From Serilophus lunatus (lineage: Eukaryota; Chordata; Aves; Passeriformes; Eurylaimidae), in assembly GCA_013399895.1 (NCBI GenBank), contig VXBA01005911.1:62001-126000 (forward strand): a DNA stretch of 64,000 bases. Direction: 5' to 3'. This document shows, piece by piece, positions 23,901 through 35,989 of the stretch. The notes below the pieces were generated by a model. It worked only from the letters and a program-made list of their open reading frames with translations. It was not told the origin of the DNA and did no database searches. Numbering within the stretch: the stretch's first letter is position 1; each line of letters opens with the position of its first letter. The translations under genes and the position numbers were made by a program.

Positions 23901-24744
23901 GCTGCTGGATGGATCGGGGAAAACACTAACTGGGCTCATGCTCCTTTAGCTAATTAGCCCAAGGAAATGGTTCAATACTGAACTAGCTTATTTTTTGAAA
24001 AAGAAACTTAATTATTTTTAACTTTCTTTGTTGACAGATAGCAAGTCACTAAATAAAGGTTCTTTTTAGCTTTTATCTCCTCTGAGACATAGAGTGTGAT
24101 TTCTTTTGTGGACAGTAATATTTTGGGATGGTGTAATTATAGCCATTAGCTCCTACAACATGATGGAATCATTGTGTTCAGGTAAAAGAACAAAGTTAAG
24201 AGATACGATTTCTGTGGTAGGCTATTAGCTTGATGGGAAATTGTTAAATCTCTACATTGTACTTTTTGTAGTATGTAGACGTATATTAATGGCTGCAGAA
24301 TTGCAAGACTTAATTAATTGCACTTGAGATCCTCTGGTGAAAAAGGCACTAGAAAGTACTGTTGTCTGAATAAATATTTTTAATCTAGTTTTGTAGTCCT
24401 CTGGAAAACAATGAAATTATTGGAGCCAGTAAAAGGTGAGAATTTAATTATAATAGTCAAGCTTCTAAAGTTTGTTTCTCTTCTACACTGGAGTAAACCC
24501 AAAACTTTTAAAGTATTTTCACAAGGGCAAAATTGCATTGCAATATCAATTTCTGGATAAAATATTCAGATCTTCAATTTCATTCTTTTTGTTTCACAGT
24601 CTTATAGCCAAGGCAAGTGCGTAAGTGTTGAGGCTGGGAACAGAGACCTCTATTCTGTTTCTAGTTTTGTAACTAATTTGGTGCTCCTTTTCAGTTTTCC
24701 CCTCTAAGCTTTGAGACTTTTAACAGTTACAAATTTTTGCACAT
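23901..24744. other. A+T-rich spacer
   Basis: No gene or repeat recognised. Confidence 0.4.
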
Positions 24745-24749
24745 GTTAA

Positions 24750-25545
24750 TGTGCTGGTTTAAAAGTAAACTGGAGGGAGAAATTAACCCAATTTAAGAGA
24801 TATTACAAGTCAGAGTTGCAATTTACTAAAAAGACTACAATACATACAATGATACAAAGTAAACTGGTTTTAACCCACAACGACAGAGTATAAACCAGCA
24901 CGTGGTGCAGCACCCTGTCCTGAGCACAATATGGGTGCAAAGCAGAAGGGAAGGAAACCTGTTGAGTAGGATGATGGTTGCAGTTCTGTTCAAGTAATGA
25001 TCACAGTCTTCTTGAGAATGGCAGTCACAGTCCTGTTGAAGTGCTGTTTCTCCTCTGGATCTGATGAGTGATATCCAAGCCGCAAAACCCAAAGATTATA
25101 TATGCTCAGGTTCAAGTAGGAATGCCTAGTACCTCCCCCAGGGCAGGGAGTTCCATAATGGGTGGTTTAACACTGTGAGTCATGGGATATTTTTGGACTC
25201 TTTGATGATCTAGGTCATTGTAACTGCCTATTATGCCAGCACAGTTTGGTCCATTATTAGTCCATTAGCAGAGATGACCCCTCCAGCTGAGTGTGAAGGC
25301 ATTAATGCTTCCCTGGAGGGGTGTTACTACAACCAAAGTAATTGATATGAAAAGAAACATTCCCCTGCCTCACAAGTTTTGTCTTTTTCCTTATCTGTTG
25401 AATCCTGAGGTGTCATGTGTGCCCTGGGCAGCTGCTACAAATGATTGTTAACAGTCCATCAGAAGTGACATAGAAGTTATAGATTACACTGTTTTGCTTA
25501 TACCCATGTGATGATAAACTAGCCTCAGCCCCTGTAATTACGACA
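24750..25545 (-). repeat. solo ERV LTR, minus orientation
   Basis: The left end TGTGCTGGTTTAAAAGTAAA and right end TAATTACGACA give TG...CA termini about 796 bp apart. Read on the minus strand the element starts TGTCGTAATTACAGGGGC and ends ACCAGCACA. Flanking pentamers are GTTAA (24745-24749) and GTTAG (25546-25550), a 4 of 5 match consistent with an aged 5-bp duplication. No retroviral coding sequence adjoins it. The terminal GGTTTAAA inverted repeat is shared with the GC-rich LTR family but the body differs. Confidence 0.7.
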
Positions 25546-25550
25546 GTTAG

Positions 25551-26740
25551 TATCAGACAAAAAGAAATCACTGAAAATCAAACATGCTTTATTTTTGGTA
25601 CTGTAGCAGTTGTACAGCTAAGCTCTTACTTGGTTTTAGGTAACCTGGACTCTGACATGCTGTGTTAGATGATTGTCTGGGCATCATGCTCCTTGTAGTT
25701 ATACTGATTTTATGAATGTGGTCTGTCTGCTAGAGTACAGACAAGCGCAGTCTCAAGGAGCACAAATAGCTTAAAATTCTAGGTATCTTCTTAAGTATCT
25801 TGAACTTACTTCAATGGAAGTAGGCAATGCTTACTACACAGCAGGCCTAGCAGTAAACAGAGGGAATCTTTCAAATCTTTTAAGAAGGACAGCTGGGGAA
25901 AGAAAAAAGAATGGGAGAACATTTGTTGAAGAATACACCCAGAGGACATTTCTCAAATGGAAAAAAGGCAAGACAAAGTTGGCAACAAATCATAAAGAAA
26001 TTCTCAAGCCCAGATGAAAAGATGTGTAGAATGGACACCCAAATGAAAAATATAAGGACAGAAGGAAAATGAGACTGAAAGAACCTAGAAAAAAAACATT
26101 AACAGTGTTAATTGTAGATGAAAAAGTAAAGACATCTCAGGGTGGGGCGTGGGGGGGGCATTCTGTAAATGGGAACATCTGCTTTGAAAAACCACTGGTT
26201 AAATTAAGTATTCAGTAAAGAAGAAGAATCATCTGTAGATGATTAGCAGCTTGGTAGAATATGGTCTCCTCTTTGTGTAGGTAGCAGAAACCCACTGTAA
26301 TTTTTCTGCTGGTTATTTTTTGTTCTCATGCAGCTTCACCAGCAGCATCCTCAAAATCTACTTTCCTGATTAATACTTCCTGATTAATCTTTGTTTTCAT
26401 AACATTTTGAAATCACCCTCGTTGGTGACTGAACTGCTATAGTTGCTGATGGAGAACTCTGGGACTATGCGGTGCCAGTTACTCAGTTGGCTCTTCCTCC
26501 CTCCTCTTTAGTAGAATACCCAGGCAACCTGCAAACACTGTTGCTAAAAGTTGTCTTTTCCTAGAACCTCTTAAACTTACCATTGTGAAAACTATAATCA
26601 CTACAACCAGTGAAAATGAAACTCCTTTTTGCCTGTCCTGAGTCTTCCACATGAAAACATTCAGGACACTTTAAGAATTTTATTTTGTAGAAGTAATTGA
26701 TGATTTCTGGTTATCTACTGGTACAAGTCTGACAAGATTG
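25551..26740. other. intergenic DNA, nothing recognised
   Basis: A+T-rich; includes an A-rich purine segment at 25890-26130 and a short G run at 26150-26158. No gene recognised. Confidence 0.4.
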
Positions 26741-26744
26741 CAGC

Positions 26745-27590
26745 GGGTGAGGGAAAAGCATCTGATATCATCTCTCTGGGGTTGTGCAAAATATTTGATG
26801 CTGTCATGCATGACATCCTTGTCTCTAAACCAGAGAAATGTGAATCACTCCGAGGATAAGGAATTGGCTGGACGGTCATACTCGGAGTTGTAGTCAACAT
26901 CTTGTTGTCACTGGAGGCCAGTTAGAAGTGACATTCCTCAGGAATCTACTCAGATGGGCACTGTTTAACATTTTTTTTCAGCAACATGAACATTGGGATT
27001 GAGTGCATTCCCAGCAAGTTTACCAATGTCACCAAGCTGTGAGATGCAGTCTATGATACACTGGAGGGAAAGGATGCCGTCCAGAAGGACCTTGACATGA
27101 TTGAGAGATGAACTCATGTGAACCTCATGAAATTCAACAAGGCCAAGTACAAGATCCTACACCTGGGTTGGGGGAATCCCAGTCTCAAATACTGTCAGGG
27201 TGGAGAATGGATTGAGACCAGCCCTGAGGAGGACTTGGGAGTGCTGGAAGATGAGAAGCCTGGACTAAGCTGGCAGTATACACCCACAGCCCAGAAAGCC
27301 AGCCGCACCCTGGGCTCAACCAAAAGTAGTATGGCCAGAATGCTGAGTGAGGCAATTCTCCCCCTCTGCTCTGCCCTTGTGAGAGTCCAAGGAGTGCATC
27401 AAGCTCTGATGTCGCTAACATATGAAGGATATGGACCCGTTGGAGTGAGTCCAGAGAAGGGCCATGAAGACGTTGAGAAGCTGGAGCACCTCTCCTATGA
27501 AGAGAGTCTAATAGAGTTGGGGCTGTTCAGCCAGGAGAAGGGAAAGTTTCAGGGAGACCTTATTGCAGACTTTCAGTACCTCTGAGATGT
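26745..27590 (+). mobile_element. CR1 LINE fragment, plus strand, no 3' tail
   Basis: Plus-strand CR1 ORF2 pieces: a degraded RT region (26760-27090, with AVYDTLEGKDAVQKDLDMIER) followed by MKFNKAKYKILHLGWGNPSLKY, GGEWIETSPEEDLGVL, and LSYEESLIELGLFSQEKGKFQGDL. The segment 27118-27585 is a single open frame of 155 codons, preserved by chance or relative youth. It ends just before the CR1 C-terminal block and lacks the ATTCTATGA tail. The sequence differs from the other copies, so it is probably another CR1 subfamily. Confidence 0.85.
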
Positions 27591-28750
27591 AGCAATGCAC
27601 TTCTTCCATTGACACAAGCATCTTGAAAGAAAAGCTGGGACTGTACTTGCCAAAGATATAATTCCATATGGGGAATATCAGTGTATAAGATTTTTGGTAC
27701 CATTTAAGTACTGAAGCATTGCTAAATATATTTTGGCTCCAGATGACCCGTAGAACAGATGTTACTTAAAAGGGTTTGTAAAAACTTCATTGTCTTGTGA
27801 ACTTGCATTGACACTGAAGCCTTAAAAATGACAATGCATATGCATTTGATGTGTCAGTGGAAGATACGACTTTCATGGTTAATAAAACTTCACTTTTTTG
27901 TATTGGTTATTTTTTTCCCATCATTAAAAGAGCATATCAAGTACAACTTTATGTCTAGAGACAGCAGATATTGCTACTTGTTCTTTGAAAGATAGGATCA
28001 AATTTTTAAAAGCCTGATCCAAAAATCATTTTATCTGGTGAAAAAGGGAACATGTACTTATGCTGAGCTCTGGAATCCTCCAGTCTGGCCAGCCAGAGGC
28101 ACTGACATTGATTCCTGCCCGCCCTTATGGCATTGTTGTATCTTGCTGCCGGGCTCCACGCACTCTATAGATCCTATAGACAGGGTAGATTGGGAGGCAG
28201 AAATAGGAAAGAAAATCAAAAACATGCTTTCTCCTGTGAGAGGATAATATAAAGGCAAAGCTATGTTTAGCCAGTACATTTTATGAGCTGGAATAGCAGC
28301 AAATTGTCTGTCGCTCTGTCCCACTTTTGATGACCAGTGCCCTTTTTGCCTCTAACTCAGAACAACAACTCTCAGCAGCCCACTGAAATCAGCTGAAATA
28401 TCCTCAAGTGTGCAAAAGTCAGCAGTTTGCGCTGAAAAACTCCAGTTTATCTTCTTACAATGTCACTTTTATAGATCCTAATTATGCAAAGCATTTTATG
28501 ACTTAGTATTCGGTTGTGTACTTTTCCTTGTTTACTAATACATTGAACATTTTTAGTTTTGTGTAGACAGTCACTATAAATGAGTCTTTTCTGTATTTAT
28601 AACATTTTCTTTCAGATGTCTTTCTTTTTTCTTCTTCATAGGTCTTTAATAAGACTTTAGTTTTCTCTTTGTTTTTCTGCCCATTCCTTCTAGAAAAGTG
28701 TTATGGGTTACTTTGACACATATAGATCAAAAGATCAATGTTCTTAATAA
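27591..28750. other. intergenic DNA, nothing recognised
   Basis: A+T-rich flank between CR1 and LTR; no gene recognised. Confidence 0.4.
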
Positions 28751-28755
28751 ATACA

Positions 28756-29784
28756 TGTAGCCGTTTGAAAAAGGGCTTTTGAAAGGGGGTGTAAGAGAGA
28801 AACCCCACTTACCTGAGTTAAAATTCAATTTTTCCTCAAAGCTGTTTCCCTGCAGCTGGGGGAGGGGGGAAGCTGAGATGAAGGCAGCCCTAACCCCGGC
28901 AGGGCAGGGGGTTGCCACGGCCAGGACCAGGGTGAGGGGGGAAGGACCCTTGTTTCAACTGCTCTCCTGGGGTTTGGGGAAAGAAGCTGGGATCGGGGCT
29001 GGTGCCCTCAAGGCTGGGGCTGGGGGGCGGTTTCTAGCCCCCCCCGCCTCTGCCGTTCCCGGGAGCACAGGGNNNNNNNNNNNNNNNNNNNNNNNNNNNN
29101 NNNNNNNNNNNNNNNNNNNNNNNNNNNNNNNNNNNNNNNNNNNNNNNNNNNNNNNNNNNNNNNNNNNNNNNNNNNNNNNNNNNNNNNNNNNNNNNNNNNN
29201 NNNNNNNNNNNNNNNNNNNNNNNNNNNNNNNNNNNNNNNNNNNNNNNNNNNNNNNNNNNNNNNNNNNNNNNNNNNNNNNNNNNNNNNNNNNNNNGGCTGC
29301 CGCTGCGAGGAGAAGGATCACAGCCCCAGTGTCCAGCGCCTGCAGACCCCACGGCGGGAGTCCACCCATTTCTCTCAGGAGCCGTTTCCAGCTGGCTAGC
29401 AAGTATCCTTGGGACTGGGGAGGGAGGGAACTGGTTTTCACCTGTGTTTGTGTTTTTCAGAGAGCTTGGAGGGCCCAAAGTCCTTCAGAGAGAGGGAAAA
29501 GGAGAGACACCTTTTCCTACCCCTCCTCCCTGTTTCTTTCAACTAGTCACCTGGCTGAAGGGAACAGTTCCCTTTCTTTCTTTTTTTTTTTCCTTTTTGT
29601 GTGGTTTTTTTTCTCCTTGCATGTTGGGGGTCCCTCAATGTAATTCTAGGGTCTCCTGTGGGTTACCCTACCTCTCTAATTCAAATTCAAATAAATTGTT
29701 CTCCTGCTGACCATTCTATTCAGTTTTCCGTCACTTTTATTGAACCAGCCCCCTGAATGCTAAAAGGTGGATCAAACCACCACA
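28756..29784 (+). repeat. solo ERVL-like LTR, plus orientation, perfect 5-bp duplication, internal gap
   Basis: Starts TGTAGCCGTTTGAAAAAGGG and ends ATCAAACCACCACA. The pentamer ATACA is present directly before (28751-28755) and directly after (29785-29789), a perfect target duplication. Inside are a GC-rich U3, the acceptor-like GTGTTTTTCAG ending 29460, a T-rich tract (29576-29620), an AAATAAATTG polyadenylation signal near 29688-29698 and a short U5. A 222-base N run (29073-29294) hides part of the GC-rich core, so the true length is unknown. No gag, pol or env flanks it: a solo LTR left by recombination. Confidence 0.92.
29073..29294. other. assembly gap (222 N)
   Basis: Run of N inside the GC-rich part of the LTR; the open frames spanning it are meaningless. 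Confidence 1.
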
Positions 29785-29789
29785 ATACA

Positions 29790-30801
29790 CTACTTGGTAT
29801 GGAAAGGTTCTGTTGCTTTTAGTGAATGTCTGGAGATTTCAGTGGCTGTTTTAAACAAATAATGGATTCCTTTTAATTTCACTCAGCATTTCATTTTTTA
29901 CAAGATACTGTTGACTTTTGAACATGATATTTCTATATATTTCTTTGTATTTTCTAGCTTGCACATTAAAATAGAAAACGTTAGGTTTGGAGACAAAAAC
30001 ACAACCATCAACAGCTAACAGGTCAAACAAATATTATCAAGCTTTTGTATCTGCAATTTACAGAGGAGATGGTTTGTTTGGGGGTTTTTTAAATTATATT
30101 TGAAATCAACTTGATCGAACTCTACTGGATAATATCAGCTAGACAAAATGTCCTTTCTCTGGCTATAACCACCTGCAGTGTTACACCTCTGACCTATCTC
30201 CTTGTTATTTTGTAGACTTGAAATAAACTGATTTTTCAGAATCCTTGTTAATCTCTTTCAATTCCATAAGGAAGCCTCATATAAACAATTTTAAGAAAAG
30301 GTATAATACACAGTCGTCAATGATAACATTTAAAACTGTATCTCTTGAGTTAAATTATTTTTCTTTCATGTTTTTATCTCCTCTAAAAGGGTAAAAGTGG
30401 TGTGCTTTCTGTTGCTTGCTAGAAATCAACATGGTATGTAAACAGGTGTGTTACTTTCCACATGCCAGGTGTTCAATAATTGTAAAACTGAATAGTGGAT
30501 AATAGCACATCGTAGTGAATTTATCAATCCACATATCTTTTTACAATGCAGAAGAAGCCATCTGAGACTTCTGTAGGTTTTTTCAGCTCTTACTATTCAT
30601 TAACAAAGAGCCGCCTGTGAAAGCCACCAAGTGAAAGGGAGCACCCATTCCCTGGAAACAATAATGGAGTGTGACACCACATGAAATGGTAATTTAGTTT
30701 GACTAAGGCCAGGATACAATTTCTGTACAGTTTCTATAATCAGTATCACTCTGAATTAAATTTACACTTACGAAAGTATATGAGGTAAGATTGACTTAAT
30801 G
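29790..30801. other. intergenic DNA, nothing recognised
   Basis: A+T-rich sequence between two LTRs; no gene or repeat recognised. Confidence 0.4.
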
Positions 30802-30806
30802 GTAAC

Positions 30807-32292
30807 TGTCCTGGTTTGAGGAAAAAATATGATTTTATAAATTGGAGATACAAGACATATTAAAGAAATAAGAATTTTTTTATTACTAAAATATGATATA
30901 TATGTATATTATATGAAGTAGAAGAAAAAATTGAATTAAAAATTAGGAAGGGGAAAAAACCCACAGAGGAAAACCAACAATCACTTCTCAAACCAAAATC
31001 CAAACCCCCCCAAAAAACCCCACATGCACAAATCCCACCCACACCAGGCAAAACAGAATAAAAAACCCCTTGTTTTCTGTTTCAGTGTCCTAAAGTGCAG
31101 TTGGCTGAAGTAAACAGCAGGGGGCGCTAGTGGCTGCAGGGAGGTAACGATGATGGATGTAACGATGATGATGAATGGGGATGTGCGCCCATTATCCACC
31201 ACTGGTTAGTCTCTGGGAAAGCGCTGCAGGAGCAGAGAGACAGCTGCTGGAGATGGGAAGGGTCCAAGAGCTCACCAAATGAATCACCAAAATTCACAGC
31301 AGGAAAGCAGCAGGTCTGAGGCAGGAGCGGCAGCTGCGGCTGAAGGACCTGGTGAAACACGTGACGGATTCAAGATGGGGGATGCTGGAACCCTGGGCAG
31401 CGAGGGAGTACCTTCTCCCATGGGCTCCAGACACAAGAGAAAGCCTGGCTGAGAACTCATCTGGTTATATAGGGTTCCCAGGTCCTCCTAGAATTCCCTA
31501 TCTTAGCGCCTGAGCGCTTCCTTCCAGCCTGCCCAAAAAGGGAATCACTAGTGTTTTGCCAGCCTCCCATTGGTCCCTCTGGTGCCCATCCCGCCCCGGC
31601 TTTGCCTCCAAAGCCTCCAAGCCGAAACACATGGTGAAGAACATGGTGCCGGGAAATGCCTTCGCCATGCCGCTTGCTGCTGAGCCACCGCCAGTATTAG
31701 GGTGGAGGCGCAGCACAGCCAGGGCACCGGGCAGTCAGGCCACCACCATCCTGCCACAGGGCCAGCTGGGCCACCACTAGCACCCGCAACAGCAAGGGTG
31801 CTACCCAGGGCTGGGGAGCTGTCCTGGCACTGCAGGCTGCGGGCCCCGGGCACCGCTTGCACCCCCAGGCCCCGCATCCTGCCATGTCGAGCCCAGTGTC
31901 AGTGGGAGCCCTGGGTCTGACCTGGCAGCAGCTCTGCTGCCTCCCGTTCCTGAGGGCAGCTCATCCCATCCCATCCCCACAGGATGCGGCCACTGTGCTG
32001 CCTGCCTTCAAAAAGCACCATGAGCTCAGCTCAGCTTTGCTGCTCTGCTCCTGGCAGTGCCATTGCCGCACAGAAAAAAAAAAAAACACACAAAAGCTGC
32101 CTTGCTGCCAGCTCTGCCCAATGCCCACCAGTGCTGCCAGTGAGAGGTGAAGCAGCTCGTCCACCACAGCTTGAAACTCCCCAGTCCTAGTCGTGAGGAG
32201 GGAAAAGAGGGGGAATGAGAGCAGAAAAGACCTTTTATTTAATCTGATTTATAAAGGAAAAAAATTTAAAAAACATCTGCTAACCCACAGCA
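30807..32292 (-). repeat. long ERV LTR, minus orientation, likely 5-bp duplication
   Basis: Left end TGTCCTGGTTTGAGG is the reverse of an LTR 3' end. On the minus strand a TATA box (CCCTATATAACC, about 31465-31477) lies upstream of AATAAA (near 30874-30880), and a GC-rich U3 extends to higher coordinates. GTAAC occurs directly before (30802-30806) and again at 32293-32297 right after a CA, giving a plausible element of about 1.49 kb with a perfect duplication; the right end is less certain than the left. It carries a CTCF-type motif at 31114-31129 and a mostly poly-A stretch near 32079-32092. The open frames here are not coding. Confidence 0.65.
31114..31129 (+). promoter_or_regulatory. strong CTCF-type motif inside an LTR
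   Basis: ACAGCAGGGGGCGCTA matches the known CTCF core CCASYAGRKGGCR with only the first base different, and the following CTA fits the extended SYR part. It lies in the transcribed (R) part of the minus-orientation LTR. Binding is inferred from the motif. Confidence 0.55.
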
Positions 32293-32297
32293 GTAAC

Positions 32298-33829
32298 CAA
32301 GCTAGCCTGTTTCCTAAACCTCCCAAACACCAAACCTCTGAAAGAAGAGGGGAAAAAGACCGGAGGGATGATCATCATATTGTTATCACCAGAATTAGCA
32401 GTCTTATCCTCTGAAAAAAAAAAAAAAAGTGCACTGCTCTTAAGGGAACAATACTAGGATAATTATCTTCAGAACACACAAACCACCATATGACTTACTA
32501 GGATTTTGAGGTTCAAACCAAAGTTAAAACACCATAAACATTTTTTAATCTCTTCAGGAATTTCACAGAGAAAGCTAGAATAATGTCTGTGAAAAATTAA
32601 ATCCTAATTCTGAAAGAACTATCGTGCAGTGGTACAATAAAGAGGGGAAGGAGTTTAGTATGAAAGTAGTTAACAGTAGTTAAAGCTGTGCAGATTTTCA
32701 AAAATTCCTAATCAGAAAAGGTAGATTTTTTAAAATTTCTGGTGGAAGGGAAATTTGAGTAAGAGAGAGGAAAAAAAGAAATGTATTTTAGTGGAACTAT
32801 TATATCAAGTGTTATTATATTACACCTGGCATCTGTTTGTCTCTTTTCTTTCTCTTGTTCAGTCTCACTGCCAAGTGACTGCTAATAAATAGATTTAACC
32901 TGTGCCATCTGTTGTTATATTGTGAACCCATGTGCTGCAGCCGCCTGCTCACTATAGCATTACATTTAATCAATTTTCTTTTGCCAATGACATTTAAAAT
33001 ATACACACATGCAGGTGAACCAGACAATTTCAAACCATTGTTTAAATGCAAAGAGAAACTCCTTATGCATATGTTATACTACATTCTCTTTCATTAACTA
33101 CATCCAGTTAGTCTTTGAGTACATTTTAGTTGTATTTTTTTGAGGAAGGCTATTTATTAATGTACCATACTGGAAAGGGCAGGGAAAGCCTCATATGGTG
33201 TACTGTATAGCTAATTAAGAGATTGAAGAATTGATCATTATATGTTGACTATTTGGTTCTTTTCCATTATTAGATTTCTTTCTTGCTTTGCAGCAGTTTT
33301 CTTTGTAAGGGACAAAGTACTGCCATCATTGCAGCTCCTGATAAAATAATACTGACTTTCATAAGAAGAGGATCACTAGCCTTAAAGTTTATTTTGCTGA
33401 GCAGAATAGTATATTGTAAGTCTATCACCTTTCTGTCCTCTTATAGGAGCAGGAACATGATTAATAGTGGTTTATTAAAGGTGATGTGCAAACACTGAAA
33501 ATGGATTTGTCTTGCTGTCGTATACACAGAGGTTAGTCACAAATAAGTAAAACCACTTTTCTTTTTTAAATTTCCAACATTTTTTAGAGCTATAACTACC
33601 TGCGTAAGGAAACACAGCTATATTCTTGTCTGGTAAAAAGATGAAATACTGCAGACAAATCATTTGGGTAATTTTTCATGTTGTAATTAGCTTTACAACA
33701 TGAAAAACTTTACAATAATTTTAAAAATAGCTGTTGTAAGTTTATAAACTAGTCTGTTTTCAATCTTGGTATTAAAATATTCTACTCAGTGGGGTTGACT
33801 TGAAATCTAGCTGTCTGGAGAATGCTCAA

Positions 33830-33875
<46 letters not shown>

Positions 33876-34566
33876 GTAAGATACTAAGTAAAAATGGCTT
33901 GCGTTTAAGAAATTCTAAATATCTGCAGGTATCATATGAGTCAACTAAAAGCGAGTTGCAAGTTCTAAATGCTTCTAAACAGAGAAAATCAATATATGAG
34001 GTGGTAAGCACTCTTTCCCACCTTCATAATGAAAATGTTTTGAAGGAGTGATGCTTCTTAATTCATTTAAGGGTTGAAAACTGACCATAAAGAGACTTGG
34101 CAGAGGATTTTCAAAGCAGGTGGTCAGAATGAGTAATACTCTTTGCAACAGCAGATTTTCCCATGGTATTTTTGAGCTCATGGAAGCAAGTTCTAATGTT
34201 ATTTAATTCTTAAATAATGAGCTTCTTTGTGTAAAATGCAGGCTACTCTTAATGATATTGTTTCTCAGACAGTCAGTTCTTCAAAATAATACTTCCAAAG
34301 ACAACGATATCAATTCAACATGAGAGTTTGTACTTGAAGTCTGCAAATTAAAATGTAAATTGATACCTAGAGATACTTCAAAACCTATAATTATATCATT
34401 AAATATTGGTTTAATTTGAAACTTCTGCATATTATTTTTCCTTGTTTCTCATTCTTTTCAATATCACAGTGTCCTAGTATTTAAATTCAATTATCTTAAG
34501 AGTTAGAAAAACTCAACCGGTCATTCAATTTCTTGTCCTTTTATTTGACAGTGCATCACAAATCAA
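32298..34566. other. intergenic DNA with a long poly-T tract
   Basis: A+T-rich with no recognised gene. A 15-base A run lies near 32414-32428 and a 41-base T run at 33834-33874. Confidence 0.45.
33834..33874. repeat. poly-T tract, 41 bases
   Basis: Uninterrupted T run. On the minus strand it would be a poly-A tail, but no AATAAA precedes it in that direction and no processed-gene sequence is recognisable beside it, so a simple homopolymer expansion is more likely. Confidence 0.95.
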
Positions 34567-34567
34567 A

Positions 34568-35515
34568 ATCATAGAATTGTTAAGGTTGGAAAAGATCACC
34601 AAGACCATCAATTGCAACCATTAAGTTAGCAACGCTGCCATGTTCACCACTAAATTATTTCCTCAAATTCCATATCCACACATTTTTTGAGCACTTCCAG
34701 GAACGGTGACTCTGTCACTTCCCTGTGCAGCCAATGCTTGACAATTTTTTCAGCGAAGAAGTATTTCCCAATATCCAAACTAAGCCTCCATTACTGTAAC
34801 TTGAGGTCATTTCCTCTTGTCCTATCACTGTTACCTGGGAGAAGAGACTGAGCCTGACCTTGGTAACAGTTGACCTTTCCAGTAGTTGTAAAGGGTGAAA
34901 AAGTCTCTGACCAACCTTTTATCCTGACTATACACTCCCAGTTCCTTCAACAGCTCTTTATATGACTTGTGCTCCGGATCCTTTATCAGCTCCATTGCCC
35001 TTCCCTGGACACGCTCCAGCACCTCAAGGTTCTTCTTCTTGTGAGGGGCCCAAAACTGAACACAGGATTTGAGGTGCAACCTCCCCAGTGCCAAGTACAG
35101 GGGACCAATCGCCACTCTGGTCCTGCTGGCCACATTATTGCTGATACAGGCCAGGAGACCATTGGCCTTCTTGGCCACCTGGGCACACTGCTGGCTCATG
35201 TACATCTGGATGTCAACCAGCATCCCCGGGTCTTTTTGCACTGGGAAGCTTTTTAGCCACTCTGCCCCTAGCCTCACTGCACGGGATCCAACAGCAGGAC
35301 CCTGCATTTCACTCTCCTGACCCTCATGCAATTGATCAAGCCTGTTCAGATCCCTCTGCAGAACCTTCCTACTCTCCAGCAGATCAACACTCCCAATCAA
35401 CTTGGTGTCACATGTGAGCTTGCTGAGGGTGCATTTGATCTCTCATCCACGTTCATGAACATATTTCAATTGGGCTGGCCACAAGACTGAGCCCTAGAGA
35501 AAACCAGGGCTCTGG
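34568..35515 (-). mobile_element. CR1 LINE, minus strand, with 3' end
   Basis: The left end AAATCATAGAATTGTTAAGG and CACCAAGACCATCAA is the reverse of a CR1 3' tail. The minus strand then encodes ORF2: ELLKELGVYSQDKRLVRDFF, LEVLERVQGRAMELI, LGRLHLKSCVQFWAP, SRTRVAIGPLYLAL, MSQQCAQVAKKANGLLACISN and DLNRLDQL (34831-35400, one open frame of 189 codons). Beyond 35400 it continues as degraded RT sequence to about 35515, so it is 5' truncated. The long preserved frame suggests a younger copy than its neighbours. Confidence 0.9.
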
Positions 35516-35985
35516 AATGAAGCTTGTTATTTATTTATTGTTTAATCAATGTATTTTACTAATAAATGGTGACTTTACAAAGGTCAAAATATTACACAAA
35601 TCTAAAAAGGTCAATATTCCAATATTTAAATTATAAAAAGTGTAAAAATGTTAAGTCAAGCGCTATCAAGACTGCAGCATGTAAAAAAATAAAGGAAATA
35701 CAGATGTTTCTCACTATTTTACTAGTGATATGGATAGTCATTGTGTTGGTGTTCAAATACTATGATCATTTTCTCTTGTATTCTTTATTTAAATTTTTTT
35801 TTAAAAATTCCTATTGTCTATAATAAAGGCTAACAATGTGCAAGATATAACTACAACAGTTGTATTGATTGATATCTGAGGACTACTTCCTTCAAGCTCA
35901 AAAACATGCAGGTATTAAAGCTGAGGTGGCAGAATACCTACTCAGATGAACAAAGAACTCATAACAAAACTCAGACACATAAAGG
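35516..35985. other. A+T-rich spacer
   Basis: Very A+T-rich; the open frame at 35566-35823 has no recognisable content. Confidence 0.4.
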
Positions 35986-35989
35986 AAGA

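Noticed and set aside
26101..26165. G-quadruplex from the G run
   Set aside because: One long G run and a short one do not give four regular G tracts.
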